A DNA stretch of 64,000 nt from Ectobius pallidus (GCA_964059195.1 CAXKWD010000005.1:144671686-144735685), one strand, 5' to 3'. Positions 1 to 12,581 are shown, numbered from the stretch's first letter. Numbers and translations are program-made. Notes: generated by a model from the letters alone, not told the origin.

Positions 1-395
1 TTTTTAATCGATTTCCGAGTTAAGCTCCAGATCGATTCATTAAGCAGGGCTTACAGAAGAACAATGATTTAGTTTAATAAGCATATGTGCGAGAATATGT
101 GGGTAGTGTTATTTGTCAAGCACATGTATTGCAACTTCCAAAGCCGTATATCAACACTATAAAACATAATGTTGTCATGAGAACTGATTTGCATCTGGTA
201 ATTTATTTCTAATATATTAGTATAAAATAGGCAATAAATTGGGCATTTCTCCGGTACCGGTCAACCGATTTGGTCCAAAATCAATATGCTTCATGAAAAT
301 CAAATACAGGCACACGGACAGACGGACCTACATTTTCCCGTCCCCCACACATCTCATAAAGTACCATTCTGGCATTTGATAAATGTAGACACTAA
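1..395 (-). repeat. Dispersed repeat family A, copy 1 (cut by window edge)
   Basis: The reverse complement of 1-70 (poly-A-like run, then a segment containing AAGCCCTGCTTA) matches the tail of the copy at 23.7-24.6 kb. The reverse complement of about 240-380 matches its head, including the GTCTGTCCGT-type run and the motif CGGTTGACCGGTACCGGAG. The middle is shorter than in the 24-kb copy, so this is an internally deleted or diverged member. Other copies lie at 41.5, 48.8, 50.9 and 53.3 kb. I do not recognise the family by name and see no conserved coding frame. Confidence 0.65.
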
Positions 396-736
396 ACCAT
401 ATCAATAAATATTATATATTTTAGTTCAATTTAAAACATAAATGAAATAAGAAAGAAAAAAAGTTCAAAGAAAATTAGGCTTACTATAAATTAAACATTA
501 AATCTCCAAACTTCGTTATACAACAAAAACTTATAAAATATAGCTTAATATTTAAGTGTATATTTCATTTAATCTACAAAAAGGATTCAATTACAATTTA
601 TTAAAAAAATTGCTTACCATATTTCCCATATGAAACAATAGAATAATTGCATGTACAATTCAATTAGATTATTTATTACAAATCTGATAAATTACTCCAA
701 AAGAATCGCTGTTATGCCTATATTGTGATAAGTTAA
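396..736. other. AT-rich spacer, nothing recognised
   Basis: AT-rich sequence between the family A copy and the satellite array. No long frame, tRNA-like box or terminal repeat was seen. Confidence 0.5.
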
Positions 737-3700
737 AGCATTGTACCACCAATAGGTTCTTGTGACATATCATCTTCTTATTTACATTAAATCAATGTTT
801 TTTATTCGTCGTCTCTCTTTTACAATAAAACCGACGGTAGTGATACATAGTTTCTAATGTACCATCGATCGGTGTTTGTGACACCTTGTCTTCTTGTTTA
901 ATTTAAGGATTTTTTTTTATTCGTCGTCCTTTTTTTACTATCAAATCGAGTATTGATACGTTGTCTCTAATGTACCATTAATCGGTGTTTGTGACACCTT
1001 GACTTCTTGTATAATTTAAGGACATTTATTTTATTCGTCGTTTCTTTTTTACTATCAAATCGATGGTATTGATACGTTGTCTCTAATGTACCATCAATCG
1101 GTGTTTGTGACACCTTGACTTCTTGTTTAATTTAAGGACATTTATTTTATTCGTCGTCTCTTTTTTACTATCAAATCGATGGTATTGATACGTTGTCTCT
1201 AATGTACCATCAATCGGTGTTTGTGACACCTTGTCTTCTTGTTTAATTTAAGGATTTTTTTTTATTCGTCGTCTCTTTTTTACTATCAAATCGATGGTAT
1301 TCATACGTTGTCTCTAATGTACCATCAATCGGTGTTTGTGACACCATGTCTTCTCGTTTAATTTAAGGATTTTTTTTTATTCGTCGTCTCTTTTTTACTA
1401 TCAAATCGATGGTATTGATACGTTGTCTCTAAGGTACCATCAATCGGTGTTTGTGACACCTTGTCTTCGTGTTTAATTTAAGGATTTTTTTTTATCGTCG
1501 TCTCCTTTTTACTATAAAATCGATGGTATTCATACGTTGTCAATAATGTACCCTCAATCGGTGTTTTTGACGCCTTGTCTTCTTGTATAATTTAAGAATT
1601 TTTTATTTATTCGTCGTCTCTGTTTTACTATCAAACCGACGGATGTCATACCTTGTCTCTATTGAACCAGCTTTCGGTGTTTGTCTTACATTCGCTTCTT
1701 ATTTGCAAGTAAGCAATATTTTTTATTCGTCGTCCCTGTTTTACTATCAAACCGACGGTAATCATACGTTGTCCCTATTGAACCATCAATCGGTGCTTGT
1801 GACACCTTGTCTTCTTGTTTAATTTAAGGATTTTTTTATTCGTCGTCTCTTTTTTACTATCAAATCGATGGCATTCATACGTTGTCTCTAATGTACCATC
1901 AATAGGTGTTGGTTACACCTTTTCTTCTTGTTTAAATTAAAGATTTTTTTTTTATTCGTCGTCTCTTTTTTACTATCAAATCGATGGTATTGATACGTTG
2001 TCTCTAATGCACCATCAATCGGTGTTTGTGACACCTTGTCTTCATGTTTCATTAAATGATTTTTTTATTCGTCGTCTCTTTTTTACTATCAAATCGATGG
2101 CATTCATACGTTGTCTCTAATGTACCATCAATCGGTGTTGGTTACACCTTTTCTTCTTGTTTAAATTAAGGATTTTTTTTTATTCGTCGTCTCTTTTTTA
2201 CTATCAAATCGATGGTATTGATACGTTGTCTCTAATGTACCATCAATCGGTGCTTGTGACACCTTGTCTTCTTGTTTCATTTAAGGATTTTTTTTATTCG
2301 TCGTCTCTTTTTTACTATCAAATCGATGGAATTCATACGTAGTCTCTAATGTACCATCAATCGGTGTTTGCGACACCTTGGTTTCTTGTTTAATTTAAGG
2401 ATTTTTTTTTTATTCGTCGTCTCTGTTTTACTATCAAACCGACGGATGTCATACCTTGTCTCTATTGATTCAGCTTTCGGTGTTTGTCTTACATTCGCTT
2501 CTTATTTGCAAGTAAGCAATATTTTTTATTCGTCGTCCCTGTTTTACTATCAAACCGACGGTAGTCATACGTTGTCCCTATTGAACCATCAATCGGTGCT
2601 TGTGACACCTTGTCTTCTTGTTTCATTTAAGGATTTTTTTATTCGTCGTCTCTTGTTAACTATCAAATCGATGGCATTCATACGTTGTCTCTAATGCACC
2701 ATCAATCGGTGTTGGTTACACCTTTTCTTCTTGTTTAAATTAAGGATTTTTTTTTATTCGTCGTCTCTTTTTTACTATCAAATCGATGGTATTGATACGT
2801 TGTCTCTACTGTAAAATCAATCGGTGTTTGTGAATCTTTTTGTATAATTTAATGATTTTTTTCATTCGTCGTCTCTGTTTTACCATCAATTCGATGGTGT
2901 TGATACGTTGTCTCTAATGTACCATCAATCGGTGTTTGTGAGTCTTCTTGTATAATTTAAGGATTTTTTTCATTCGTCGTCTCTTTTTTACTATCAAATC
3001 GATGGTATTGATACGTTGTCTCTAATGTACCATCAATCGTTGTTTGTGACACCTTGTCTTCTTGTTTCATTTAAGGATTTTTTTTATTCGTCGTCTCTTT
3101 TTTACTATCAAATCGATGGAATTCATACGTTGTCTCTAATGTACCATCAATCGGTGTTTGTGACACCTTGTCTTCATGTTTCATTAAATGATTTTTTTAT
3201 TCGTCGTCTCTTTTTTACTATCAAATCGATGGCATTCATACGTTGTCTCTAATGTACCATCAATCGGTGTTGGTTACACCTTTTCTTCTTGTTTAAATTA
3301 AGGATTTTTTTTTATTCGTTGTCTCTTTTTTACTATCAAATCGATGGTATTGATACGTTGTCTCTAATGTACCATTAATCGGTGTTTGTGACACCTGTCT
3401 TCTTGTTTAATTTAAGGATTTTGTTTTTCGTCATCTCTTTTTTACTATCAAATCGATGGTATTGATACGTTGTCTATAATGTACCATCAATCGGTGTTTG
3501 TGACACCATGTCTTCTTGTTTAATTTAGGGATTTTTTTTATTCGTCGTCTCTTTTTTACTTTCAAATCGATGGTATTGATACTTTGTCTCTAATTTACCA
3601 TCAATCGGTGTTTGTGACACCTTGTCTTCTTGATTAATTTAATATTTTTCTTTTATTCGTCGTCTCTTTTTTACTATCAAATCAATGGTATTCATACGTT

Positions 3701-6262
3701 GTCTCTAATGTACCATCAATCGGTGTTTGTGACACCTTGTCTTCTTGTTTAATTTAAGGATTTTTTTATTCGTCGTCTCTTTTTTACTATCAAATCGATG
3801 GTATTGATACGTTGTCTCTAATATACCATCAATCGGTGTTTGCGACACCTTGGTTTCTTGTTTAATTTAAGGATTTTTTTTTATTCGTCGTCTCTGTTTT
3901 ACTATCAAACCGACGGTAGTCATACGTTGTCCCTATTGAACCATCAATCGGTGCTTGTGACACCTTGTCTTCTTGTTTCATTTAAGGATTTTTTTTATTC
4001 GTCGTCTCTTTTTTACTATCAAATCGATGGTATTGATACGTTGTCTCTAATGTACCATCAATCGGTGTTTGTGAGTCTTTTTGTATAATTTAAGGATTTT
4101 TTTCATTCGTCGTCTCTGTTTTACTATCAATTCGATGGTGTTGATACGTTGTCTCTAATGTACCATCAATCGGTGTTTGCGAGTCTTCTTGTATAATTTA
4201 AGGATTTTTTCATTCGTCGTCTCTTTTTTACTATCAAATCGATGGTATTGATACGTTGTCTCTAATGTACCATCAATCGTTGTTTGTGACACCTTGTCTT
4301 CTTTTTTAATTTAAGGATTTTTTTTATTCGTCGTCTCTTTTTTACTATCAAATCGATGGTATTCATATGTTGTCTCTAATGTACCATCAATCGGTGTTTG
4401 TGACACCATGTCTTATTGTTTAATTTAAGGATTTTTTTTTATTCGTCGTCTCTTTTTTACTATCAAATCGATGGTGTTGATACGTTGTCTCTAATGTACC
4501 ATCAATCGGTGTTTGTGAGTCTTCTTGTATAATTTAAGGATTTTTTTCATTCGTCGTCTCTTTTTTACTATCAAATCAATGGTATTGATACGTTGTCTCT
4601 AATGTACCATCAATCGGTGTTTGTGACACCTTGTCTTCTTGTTTAATGTAAGGATTTTTTTTATTCGTCGTCTTTTTTTTACTATCAAATCGATGGTATT
4701 GATACGTTGTCTCTAATGTACCATCAATCGGTGTTTTCGACACCTTGGTTTCTTGTTTAATTTAAGGATTTTTTTATTCGTCGTCTCTTTTTTACTATCA
4801 AATCGATGGTATTCATACGTTCTCTCTAATGTACCATCAATCGGTGTTTGTGAAACCTTGTTTTCTTGTTTGATTTATGTAATTTTTTTTTATTCGTCGT
4901 CTCTGTTTTACTATCAAATCGACGGTAGAAATACGTTGTCTCTAATGTACCATCAATCGGTGTTTGTGACACCTTGTCTTCTTATTTCATTAAAGGATTT
5001 TTTTTATTCGTCGTCTCTTTTTTACTATCAAATCGATGGCATTCATACGTTGTCTCTAATGTACCATCAATCGGTGTTGGTTACACCTTTTCTTCTTGTT
5101 TAAATTAAGGATTTTTTTTTATTCGTCGTCTCTTTTTTACTATCAAATCTATGGTATTCATACGTTGTCTCTAATATACCATCATTTGGTGTTTGTGACA
5201 CCTTGTCTTCTTGTTTCATTTAAGGATTTTTTTTTTATTCGTCGTCTCTTTTTTACTATCAAATCGATGGTATTGATACGTTGTCTCTAATGTACTATCA
5301 ATCGGTGTTTGTGACACCTTGTCTTCTTGTCTAATTTAAGGAGTTTTTTTATTCGTCGTCTGTTTTTTACCATCAAATCGATGGTATTTATACGTTGTCT
5401 CTAATGTACCATCAATCGGTGTTTGTGACACCTTGTCTTCTTGTTTAATTTAAGGATTTTCTTTATTCGTCGTCTCTTTTTTACTATCAAATCGATGGTA
5501 TTGACACGTTGTCTCTAATGTACCATCAATCGGTGTTTGTGACACCTTGTCTTCTTATTTCATTAAAGGATTTTTTTATTCGTCGTCTCTTTTTTACTAT
5601 CAAATCGATGGCATTCATACGTTGTCTCTAATGTACCATCTATCGGTGTTGGTTACACCTTTTCTTCTTGTTTAAATTAAGGATTTTTTTTTATTCGTCG
5701 TCTCTTTTTTACTATCAAATCGATGGTATTGATACGTTGTCTCTAATGTACCATCAATCGGTGTTTGTGACACCTTGTCTTCTTGTTTAATTTAAGGATT
5801 TTTTTTTATTCGTCGTCTCTTTTTTACTATCAAATCGATGGTATTGATACGTTGTCTCTAATGTACCACCAATCGGTGTTTGTGTCACCTCTTCTTCTTG
5901 TTTGTAATTAAGCAATATTTTTTATTCGTCGTCTCTGTTCTACTATTAAACCGTCGGTAGTGATACGTTGTCTCTATTGAACCAGCAATCGGTGTTTGTG
6001 ATATATTCTCTCTTATTTGCAATTAAGGAATATTTTTTATCCGTCGTCTCTGTTTTGCTATAAAACCGTCGGTAGTGATCCGTTGTCTCTAATGTAACAT
6101 CAATCGGTGTTTGTGACACCTTGTCTTCTTGTTTGATTTATGTAATGTTTTTTATTCGTCGTCTCTGTTGTAGTATCAAACCCCGGTTGTCATACGTTGT
6201 TTCTATTGTACTATCACTTGTTTGTGATACGTTGTCTCTCTGCTTTTTCTTGTCTTCTTGTG
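737..6262 (+). repeat. Satellite array, about 48 monomers of about 114 bp
   Basis: A head-to-tail array. Each monomer contains, in order, a T-run of variable length, ATTCGTCGTCTC, TTTACTATCAAATCGATGG, TGATACGTTGTCTC, GTACCATCAATCGGTG and ACACCTTGTCTTC. The anchor TCGTCGTC recurs at about 1151, 1266, 1381, 1494 and 1611, giving a period of 113-116 bp. Monomers at both ends are most diverged, for example CCGACGG or CCGTCGG where central units have TCGATGG. A shorter variant lacks the ACACC segment and appears at about 2830, 2940, 4070, 4180 and 4515. Whole blocks are duplicated (see findings). Open frames of up to 116 codons on the plus strand arise because the period is close to a multiple of three; T-run length changes break them, so I do not call them genes. 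Confidence 0.97.
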
Positions 6263-7689
6263 TTTGGTGCCTTCTTTGTTATGCATACTGTAAAAGTTTA
6301 TATTAAAGATAAAACTGGCCAAAAATCCTTCTTTTAATATTTATGAACAGCTGTTACTAATTTTTTGGTTCTGGTTTCAAATCTGAAGATAGTTTTTTCC
6401 GTAGTCAATAGTCTTTTTTTCATTCGACATATATCAAAATTTCGTTGATTTATTTTTGTCATAGCGTATGTGGAAGGACATTATATTTATTTATTTTAAT
6501 CGTAGCTGGACCAAACGCATTAAATATCAATGCGGCCTTTATTTATTCAGTTGTAGATACTAAAATCCATACAATCATAAAATCTTTTGATATTACCTGA
6601 TTAATAAATATTAAATCGCACTATAGTCTAGACTGTTAAGTGGTACTAATTGGAATGCATATTATGATCATAAGCTGTTTGCTATATAACACAAATGTTG
6701 CTATGAGGGGAAAGCTGTGTGCGTACGAACATGGAAACTTTTCCTTCCCGAGATTTCCTTCTTCTGGGCTGATTCACGGAAATCCAAATCACGCACAAGG
6801 TTATTCGGTTAATGCTAACAATTAATACTTCTTGGTACTTAAGGGTTCTTCTATAGCAGAATAATTCACGTCATCTGCTTTTTTTTCAGTGTCATCACTT
6901 GTTTCTGAATTTCTATCCTCATTTTCAGATGCAAGAAACCCTTTAAGGCTAGAACAGGAAGATCATCAGAATACTCAGTTCGAATTGCTGAAAGAGTTTG
7001 AGATGCTGTGTCTGTTTTTCTTTCCTAAATCTTTTTGTACTGGCGAGACAAAAATAGAAATAACATTTATGATCCTTTTGTTCTTGTCATGTCATGGAAA
7101 TTCTCAAAAGTAAACCCTTATGATTCTCGTTTGTCCAATCATGCAGTATGTAGCATTGTGACGCACACTATGTGGGACCAATAATTCTTTTCCTGGATCC
7201 CAGTGGTAAAGTCCGAAGTACTTTATAATTTTTCCTCACATAGAATGTTATACTACGCCTTTTTCGAACAAGGGTGTTGTATCCCTAAATGCCGCTGAAA
7301 GTGTCTGATTATTTATAAAGTATTGTCTACTTGTAGGCATGACCAGATAAAAATTTATCAGAACATAAACGAAACAGTTTTCATATCTATCTTATTATCT
7401 GTCAATCACATAATCATAAAAGACTTGATTACATAAGGTCGAATTGCTTGCAAAAAAGAGCATTGAGAAAAAACAGTTTTCAGATTTGAAATCAGCACTT
7501 CAGTAAAAAAATCTCATGCAACTGAGATTTCGGAAAGAAAAAATAGTACTGTTGGCCAGTGTATTACATAGTTTTATTTTTAATGATATCACACGTTTTG
7601 TTTGCTGCGTGATATACTTCATTTCTTAAATTTAGTCAACATAATGGCTCAACTATCAGAGCGGTCAATAAACACATATTTATTACTCT
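6263..7689. other. Low-information region with one acidic minus-strand frame
   Basis: No repeat boundary was recognised. On the minus strand, about 6966 to 6822 is one open frame ending in TAA whose peptide is strongly acidic, with the segment ASENEDRNSETSDDTEKK. Acidic leaders of this sort occur in some transposases and nuclear proteins, but nothing upstream supports an assignment. A pyrimidine-rich CAG on the plus strand at about 6876-6889 resembles a splice acceptor, but the downstream frame is not convincing. Confidence 0.25.
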
Positions 7690-7855
7690 GTACAGGGCTT
7701 ACGAAATTTCCCTTGGCTGATGTCAGGCAATTCAAACATTGGAAAGGTAAAGTCAGACTTAAACCTTCAATACCATAGTCGGGATATGAACCAGGATCTT
7801 CGGCACTCCAAGACGCTGCTCTTACCAAATAAGCTACCGTGGCAACGTACCGCCA
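7690..7855 (-). mobile_element. tRNA-derived SINE, family S6
   Basis: On the minus strand a box-A-like segment (TAGCTTATTTGGTAAG) is followed about 35 bases later by a box-B-like GGTTCATATCC, the spacing of an internal RNA polymerase III promoter. A body follows containing TCTGACTTTACC and CCAATGTTTGAA. The same body motif occurs at 8045-8105 on the plus strand, which supports a dispersed family. It is a diverged tRNA-like head, not a functional tRNA gene. Confidence 0.6.
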
Positions 7856-8044
7856 CAACATTAATTTCTCCAACTGACTCACATTCCCCGGTTCTCAATA
7901 TAACATACTAACCCAGCTGCGATTTAAAAACTCGTAGGCTAAGTACTTTAAGTCCCTGTCTCCATAGGAAAACCCTAATAGATCACAGTGGAATGATAAT
8001 TCTTTCACACTGGCCATATGTAGGCTAAGGTGGAATTGCCGGCT

Positions 8045-8105
8045 ATGGCGTTGAATGTTTCAGTCCGACTTTGCCATTCCAATGTTTGAATGGTTTGACT
8101 ACTAG
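8045..8105 (+). mobile_element. SINE S6 body fragment
   Basis: The stretch from TATGGCGTTGAA through CCGACTTTGCC and CCAATGTTTGAA aligns with the body of the minus-strand SINE at 7690-7855. No box A or box B is present, so this is a 5'-truncated fragment. Confidence 0.45.
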
Positions 8106-10261
8106 CACAGTTTATTCAGTAAATCTATTTTAGAAAGTCGCCGTATTCGTTTAACATTATAATATTATACAGATCATTTTATTCTATTAGCCCCGATCCT
8201 CGGATCGTGACTCGGTATTGGCCACTCACCAGGTATGTCGGCGTACGTGTCACAAGTAGACTACAGGAAAGGATTGAGTTCTGTTAACTTCTCAGAGTAC
8301 TACTATTACCTATGAAGATTGTGTTATTGCCCTAACTTTGGTTAAGAGGTGCAAAAAGTTATGTCCCTCTTGTATTCTACATTCTTGACACCTTCTTAGA
8401 AAATTGCATTTTGGTCTATACGAACACTTTCTTATTCCATGAACCCTACCTGATTCCATTTTGGTACCGTTCTAATATATCTCCTTTTTATCCGTCTTGT
8501 CCCCAATCAGCACACATGGTTGTTTTTTTGTTGTTTTTTGTTTATTTTCTACTTTTTATTCGATGCAGATCATGTTTACTTACAGTTATTTACAAGTTTA
8601 GGCCTAATATAAATTACAAATTGTTAAGTCATTAAACTACCAAGCGTGCAGGAGGGCAAGTCAAGTAATTAACAAGCTTAAAATATAATTAAACCAAATT
8701 GTACACACAAGTATAATGTGTTCTTTGAAATATTTATTATAGTTTAATTTATTATTAATTACCGCTTATTACTTTGCCGAAGTTATGGCCTTCTCTTCCT
8801 ATCCATTAGGAATAACTAGTAAGTTATAAAAAAATTCAAAATAGGCCTATTCTTCTAACATGAGTAAAACGTAATATTTAACAAAGTACTAGAATGTTAA
8901 AATGTATCGATCTAGATCAATGAAATAAAATAAAATGGATTATTGATAACATAAACTCAACAACCATTATTATCTGTCTAGGCTTTTCGGCTTCAGTTTA
9001 CTCATAATTCTTGTGTTAGATTTATGTGTAATATCAGAAAATTTGAACATGTGAAACCATCTTTCCAGACCTTGTCATGGGTGCGTCTCAAACAACGAAG
9101 AATGATCCATTCTGAGATTTTCCTTCACAATATACTTTAAAATTCTTCTCCTTTTTATTTACAACCTCTTTTTAATTTCCTTTTGACATCACGAACGCAT
9201 TTTCAAAACCAACTGTTCATTTCCCGACAAAAAACGTTATTCTATTCTTCATCTTTTAGTGTCTCTGTCCCTCGCTTTTGAAATCCGATTCCCTGCCATA
9301 TTGAAATGTACCACATTTTATAAATAAATTGAGTATTAGTTAATTATTAGTTAAATTTAATTTTTTTTTAGTTTATCAAATTCTCAAATTAAATCTGTAA
9401 CGTGTACATTTTTAAGTTACTAGACTTTTATCAAATTTTGTATTGTTTGTAATGTGTATAGTCTTACTGGTGATGTGGAAGAGAACACCTTGTGGCCTTA
9501 CTTCGACATAATAAATAAATAAATAAATAAATAAAACATTTGAGGGCTCCAGTTGAGGCTCATTTATTGCAATTACAAATTCTATATGGGGAAAGAATGA
9601 AGTAATGTACTTTTAAATCCTCACAGGTTGATATCATTAAGAAATATGATTTATCAATGTTTAAATTGGGAGTTCATTAAGTTTATTGTTTATTTTAGGT
9701 GTGAACAGATTGATATTGCTGACTTACTGTCCAATAAATTGTTGTTACGAGGACTCGGATTTCATTGCCGACTCCCTATTTCAAGTAATATCATAAAATT
9801 AATTTTTCGTCTCATTAATTTGCAGTTTTTTAAGGTTTGTAAGCATATTGTACTGTCGTATTTTTAAGTATATTTTTACGCAACTTTTCAAAGGAAATAA
9901 CAAAAATAAAACTGAAAGAGTTAACTGGTGGTCTTCAATACTGCAATAGAGGATTACTTTAAACCAAGTATTTCATTTTCAGGACAGGCAAAAAGGACAA
10001 TTCACTATGGCAAATAAAATGATTCGGTGCATGTAAAACATCTTAGACATACCTTTAAATCTGGCACTGCAACTCACTAACACGCGGAGCTTTTTTCAGG
10101 TTTGCCGCTGTGATTTTTCCGATACAAATGAGAAATTCCATTCAAGTTCTCCAATCAACATAATCTATCATTTTTATGATTACAACACTTTTGAATTATA
10201 TGACCAATAAGCCTTTGCAAACGGTACAAAGGTGAGTCAGTTGGAGAATTTAATGTTGTAC
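8106..10261. other. AT-rich region, no gene recognised; short microsatellite
   Basis: No gene or element boundary was found. A short tetranucleotide microsatellite of TAAA units lies at about 9511-9535. The octamer TAGGCCTA occurs at 8599 and 8842. Confidence 0.5.
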
Positions 10262-10335
10262 TGCCATCATGCCATGGTAGCTCAGTTGGCTATGGCATTT
10301 TTCAATCTGATTCCGCCTTTCCGCCTTGTCTCCTT
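10262..10335 (+). mobile_element. tRNA-like SINE head fragment
   Basis: A canonical box-A-like string, GGTAGCTCAGTTGGC, is followed by a pyrimidine-rich segment but no box B at the expected distance. It is likely a truncated or rearranged tRNA-derived SINE, weakly similar to the S6 body. Confidence 0.4.
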
Positions 10336-10402
10336 TTAGGTTTTTATTTATCTTGAAACTCTTTCTTAGTTCATACCTCCCATATGCCCTAGCTTCATTT
10401 TT

Positions 10403-11182
10403 CTATATTTTCAACTTTTTGTCACTCTTATTGTAACTTAGCCTATATGATGAGCTCAGTACATAGGCCTTCATTTCGTATGAGAACTTTAGTTGTACAG
10501 CCTTTAACCATTCGTAGAAATCGCTCGCATTTCTGCAGCTTGTAATTTGCTTTCGTCTTTCTCTTTCATTATACATGTTCGCTGAAATTGTTTTATAAAA
10601 TTTGAATTTAAGTGCTTCTGCTTGTCTTATTTTGTAATGATTGAATAATAGTTTCACATATTTACAGAAAATTATTTTTTCTTTATCTGTTTCTGTATAG
10701 AAATATACCAAATAGTTAAAAAATCTTTCTCGTTCCAGGATCTGATTTTCGAGCGTATTAAATACTGCAAGTTATGTGGCATTACTTTAGATTCTGGTGA
10801 TATTTTGAGGTTGTAAAACTGCCTTCTTAATACATTTAATTACTATTCTGATCTTTGAAGGTATTTTGACTTCATCAATGTCAGTAAAATATTTAAGTAT
10901 TGTTTCATATTAATCTGTATTCCTATATTCGCTTAAACTTTCTGTTTCTTTATAATCCCATATATGTTTCATATATTTATATTTTCTAATAGATAAATAA
11001 TTAAGCATACATTTACTCATGGTCGGGTAAAGGAAACATGGGGTTTCCACATTGTACATTAGCACTTTCGGAAGTAAATCTACACGACCCATCCACTTTA
11101 CATATATGTATTCAGTCACATTATCTATCAAGAGTCTTAAAATTGAACACATTTCAAGCTTCCAGGCGAAAAGTATGAATAT
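10403..11182 (-). pseudogene. Decayed, unidentified protein-coding frame
   Basis: One minus-strand frame runs from about 11182 to 10403 with only two internal interruption sites (TAA near 10910, and two TAA codons close together near 10775) before a TAA at 10403. Beyond that the same frame stays open to about 10270. In sequence this AT-rich, 250 codons would be expected to hold about 18 stops. The deduced protein is rich in lysine and tyrosine, with pieces such as KVLMYNVETPCFLYP and CRNASDFYEWLKAVQL. I do not recognise the family. A decayed transposon ORF or a host pseudogene are both possible. The first methionine is at 11152, and an upstream TGA limits the frame. Confidence 0.45.
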
Positions 11183-11929
11183 TCATAAGCGATAAAAAAA
11201 ATTAATGACAACTCTTATGCATTCTGTAGGTACCACTAAACGTGCAAAGAAACGTTATAATTACGTTTTAGGACATTTCAGAATGGTTGTTATAAGCTAG
11301 CCACTTCGGACCCAACAATCAAGAGACGATGATTATAGTGATAAATATATTAACATTATTGGTACGGTGAAAGATTGAAATACAAACTATTATAATACCG
11401 CACCCTAACGAGAAGATAGATGTTTACTGTAGACAAAGTTTTAAGATCTCACACCATTTAATTTTATGGTAATTCCAGAAATTCCACCTATACCCCTTAA
11501 AAGAAAAAGGATATTTTTAAATATAACTTACATAATCCAGAATTGGGATGGTGCAATTTTAATTCAGCGTACTAAAGGTCACCAGTATCTTCTTGCTTAT
11601 CACATTATATCCGTTGTACTCAAGAGCTTCCATATCCCCCACAATGTTCATTAATTGTGCATTTCGGTAGATCCTTATTGACTGCTTACTGTAAAGAATC
11701 TTGCCATCTTCATCGCATCTCACATAATATGAAATTAAAATTTACAACATTACATGATTTTCGCATGGTCTTCATAAGTTTTACGCGTTATTTCCACAGT
11801 AACGAGGAATATCTGTTGATCTCACCAGACAATTAAATGTATTATGTTTCTATAGCAACACACATGGAATAATTTTCTGAAATTGGGTAGAGTCTATCCT
11901 ATATCCTATATTCCTATATATTCTGAGAG
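11183..11929. other. No gene recognised
   Basis: AT-rich sequence with only short frames. Nothing was recognised between the decayed frame and the SINE at 11.93 kb. Confidence 0.45.
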
Positions 11930-12250
11930 TTTCGGGTCATTAGGACCTCCAAGTAGAGGTTACTGCTGCCGTTGGGAATTTTGTTGTGCTTGTTTTGCCC
12001 GAGAGGATTGAGGGGCAGATAGTAAGTCCAACGCCTCCCAACACCCTCATGAAACCAAGGTTTTACTTGGACGTGAAATGACCATCAATTTTTTTCCAGA
12101 GGCTCTAATTTAGGCTTGGATTTCTTCTACGTGCCATGGGTCCCCCCCCCCCAGATTAAAGTCCTTCCCGGAGAACACCTTGCCCAGGACTTTTACGTTC
12201 TCAAAATCTATCAACCGCAGCCGGGTTTGATCCCGCGACCTTTGAATCCT
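11930..12250 (-). mobile_element. tRNA-derived SINE, family S1, copy 1
   Basis: It matches the better-preserved copy at 13904-14267 over most of its length: shared blocks include GGGTTTGATCCCGCGACC (box B on the minus strand), CCCAGGACTTTTACG and CCAGAGGCTCTAATTTAGG. The 5' tRNA-like head is rearranged or shortened near 12250. It contains a C-run at about 12146-12155. No clean TSD was found. Confidence 0.75.
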
Positions 12251-12533
12251 CTACACTTCCACGGCCGACAAACTGGTTCAAAATCCATCGTTCCGCTCCA
12301 TCAAGCAATCGATCAATGGTCCCCCCGTGAATGGGAAACCCCATACGATAATTCTAAACAAATGGAACGATGGAGCACTCGTCAATGCCGAATCTGTATG
12401 GCCAAATGAACTAGTAGATTTTGAACCTCCGTCTAGTAGATATCTTCGACTTGTGAATGTGTACTTAAATGATTTATATCGACAAAGGCCAGATGGTGTT
12501 ATAGGGCATACTTCAGAAACAATTAAGCTATAG
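12246..12533 (+). CDS. Putative terminal coding exon, or fragment, of an unidentified protein
   Basis: An open plus-strand frame of 95 codons ends at TAG (12531-12533), starting after an in-frame TGA at 12243. Composition is more balanced than its surroundings. The deduced peptide is globular-looking, including HTIILNKWNDGALVNAESVW and RYLRLVNVYLNDLYRQRPDG. AATAAA follows the stop by about 42 bases, which would suit a very short 3' UTR. I see no convincing splice acceptor because the 5' side abuts SINE S1. It could be a last exon, a retrocopy fragment or a transposon scrap. I do not recognise the protein. Confidence 0.35.
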   Translation: MLYTSTADKLVQNPSFRSIKQSINGPPVNGKPHTIILNKWNDGALVNAESVWPNELVDFEPPSSRYLRLVNVYLNDLYRQRPDGVIGHTSETIKL

Positions 12534-12575
12534 ACCACGGTTCCTTGAGAAAATTTGATCTGTATTATGTGAATG

Positions 12576-12581
12576 AATAAA
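12576..12581 (+). promoter_or_regulatory. Candidate polyadenylation signal AATAAA
   Basis: AATAAA about 42 bases after the stop codon of the 12246-12533 frame. The hexamer is common by chance in AT-rich DNA, so it only supports the exon call weakly. Confidence 0.25.

Noticed and set aside
1583..5290. Several plus-strand open frames of 60-116 codons with a repeated peptide including FYSSSLFYYQIDGIHTLSL
   Set aside because: They are readings of the satellite monomer, whose period is near a multiple of three. Frames break with T-run length changes and there is no start or promoter context.
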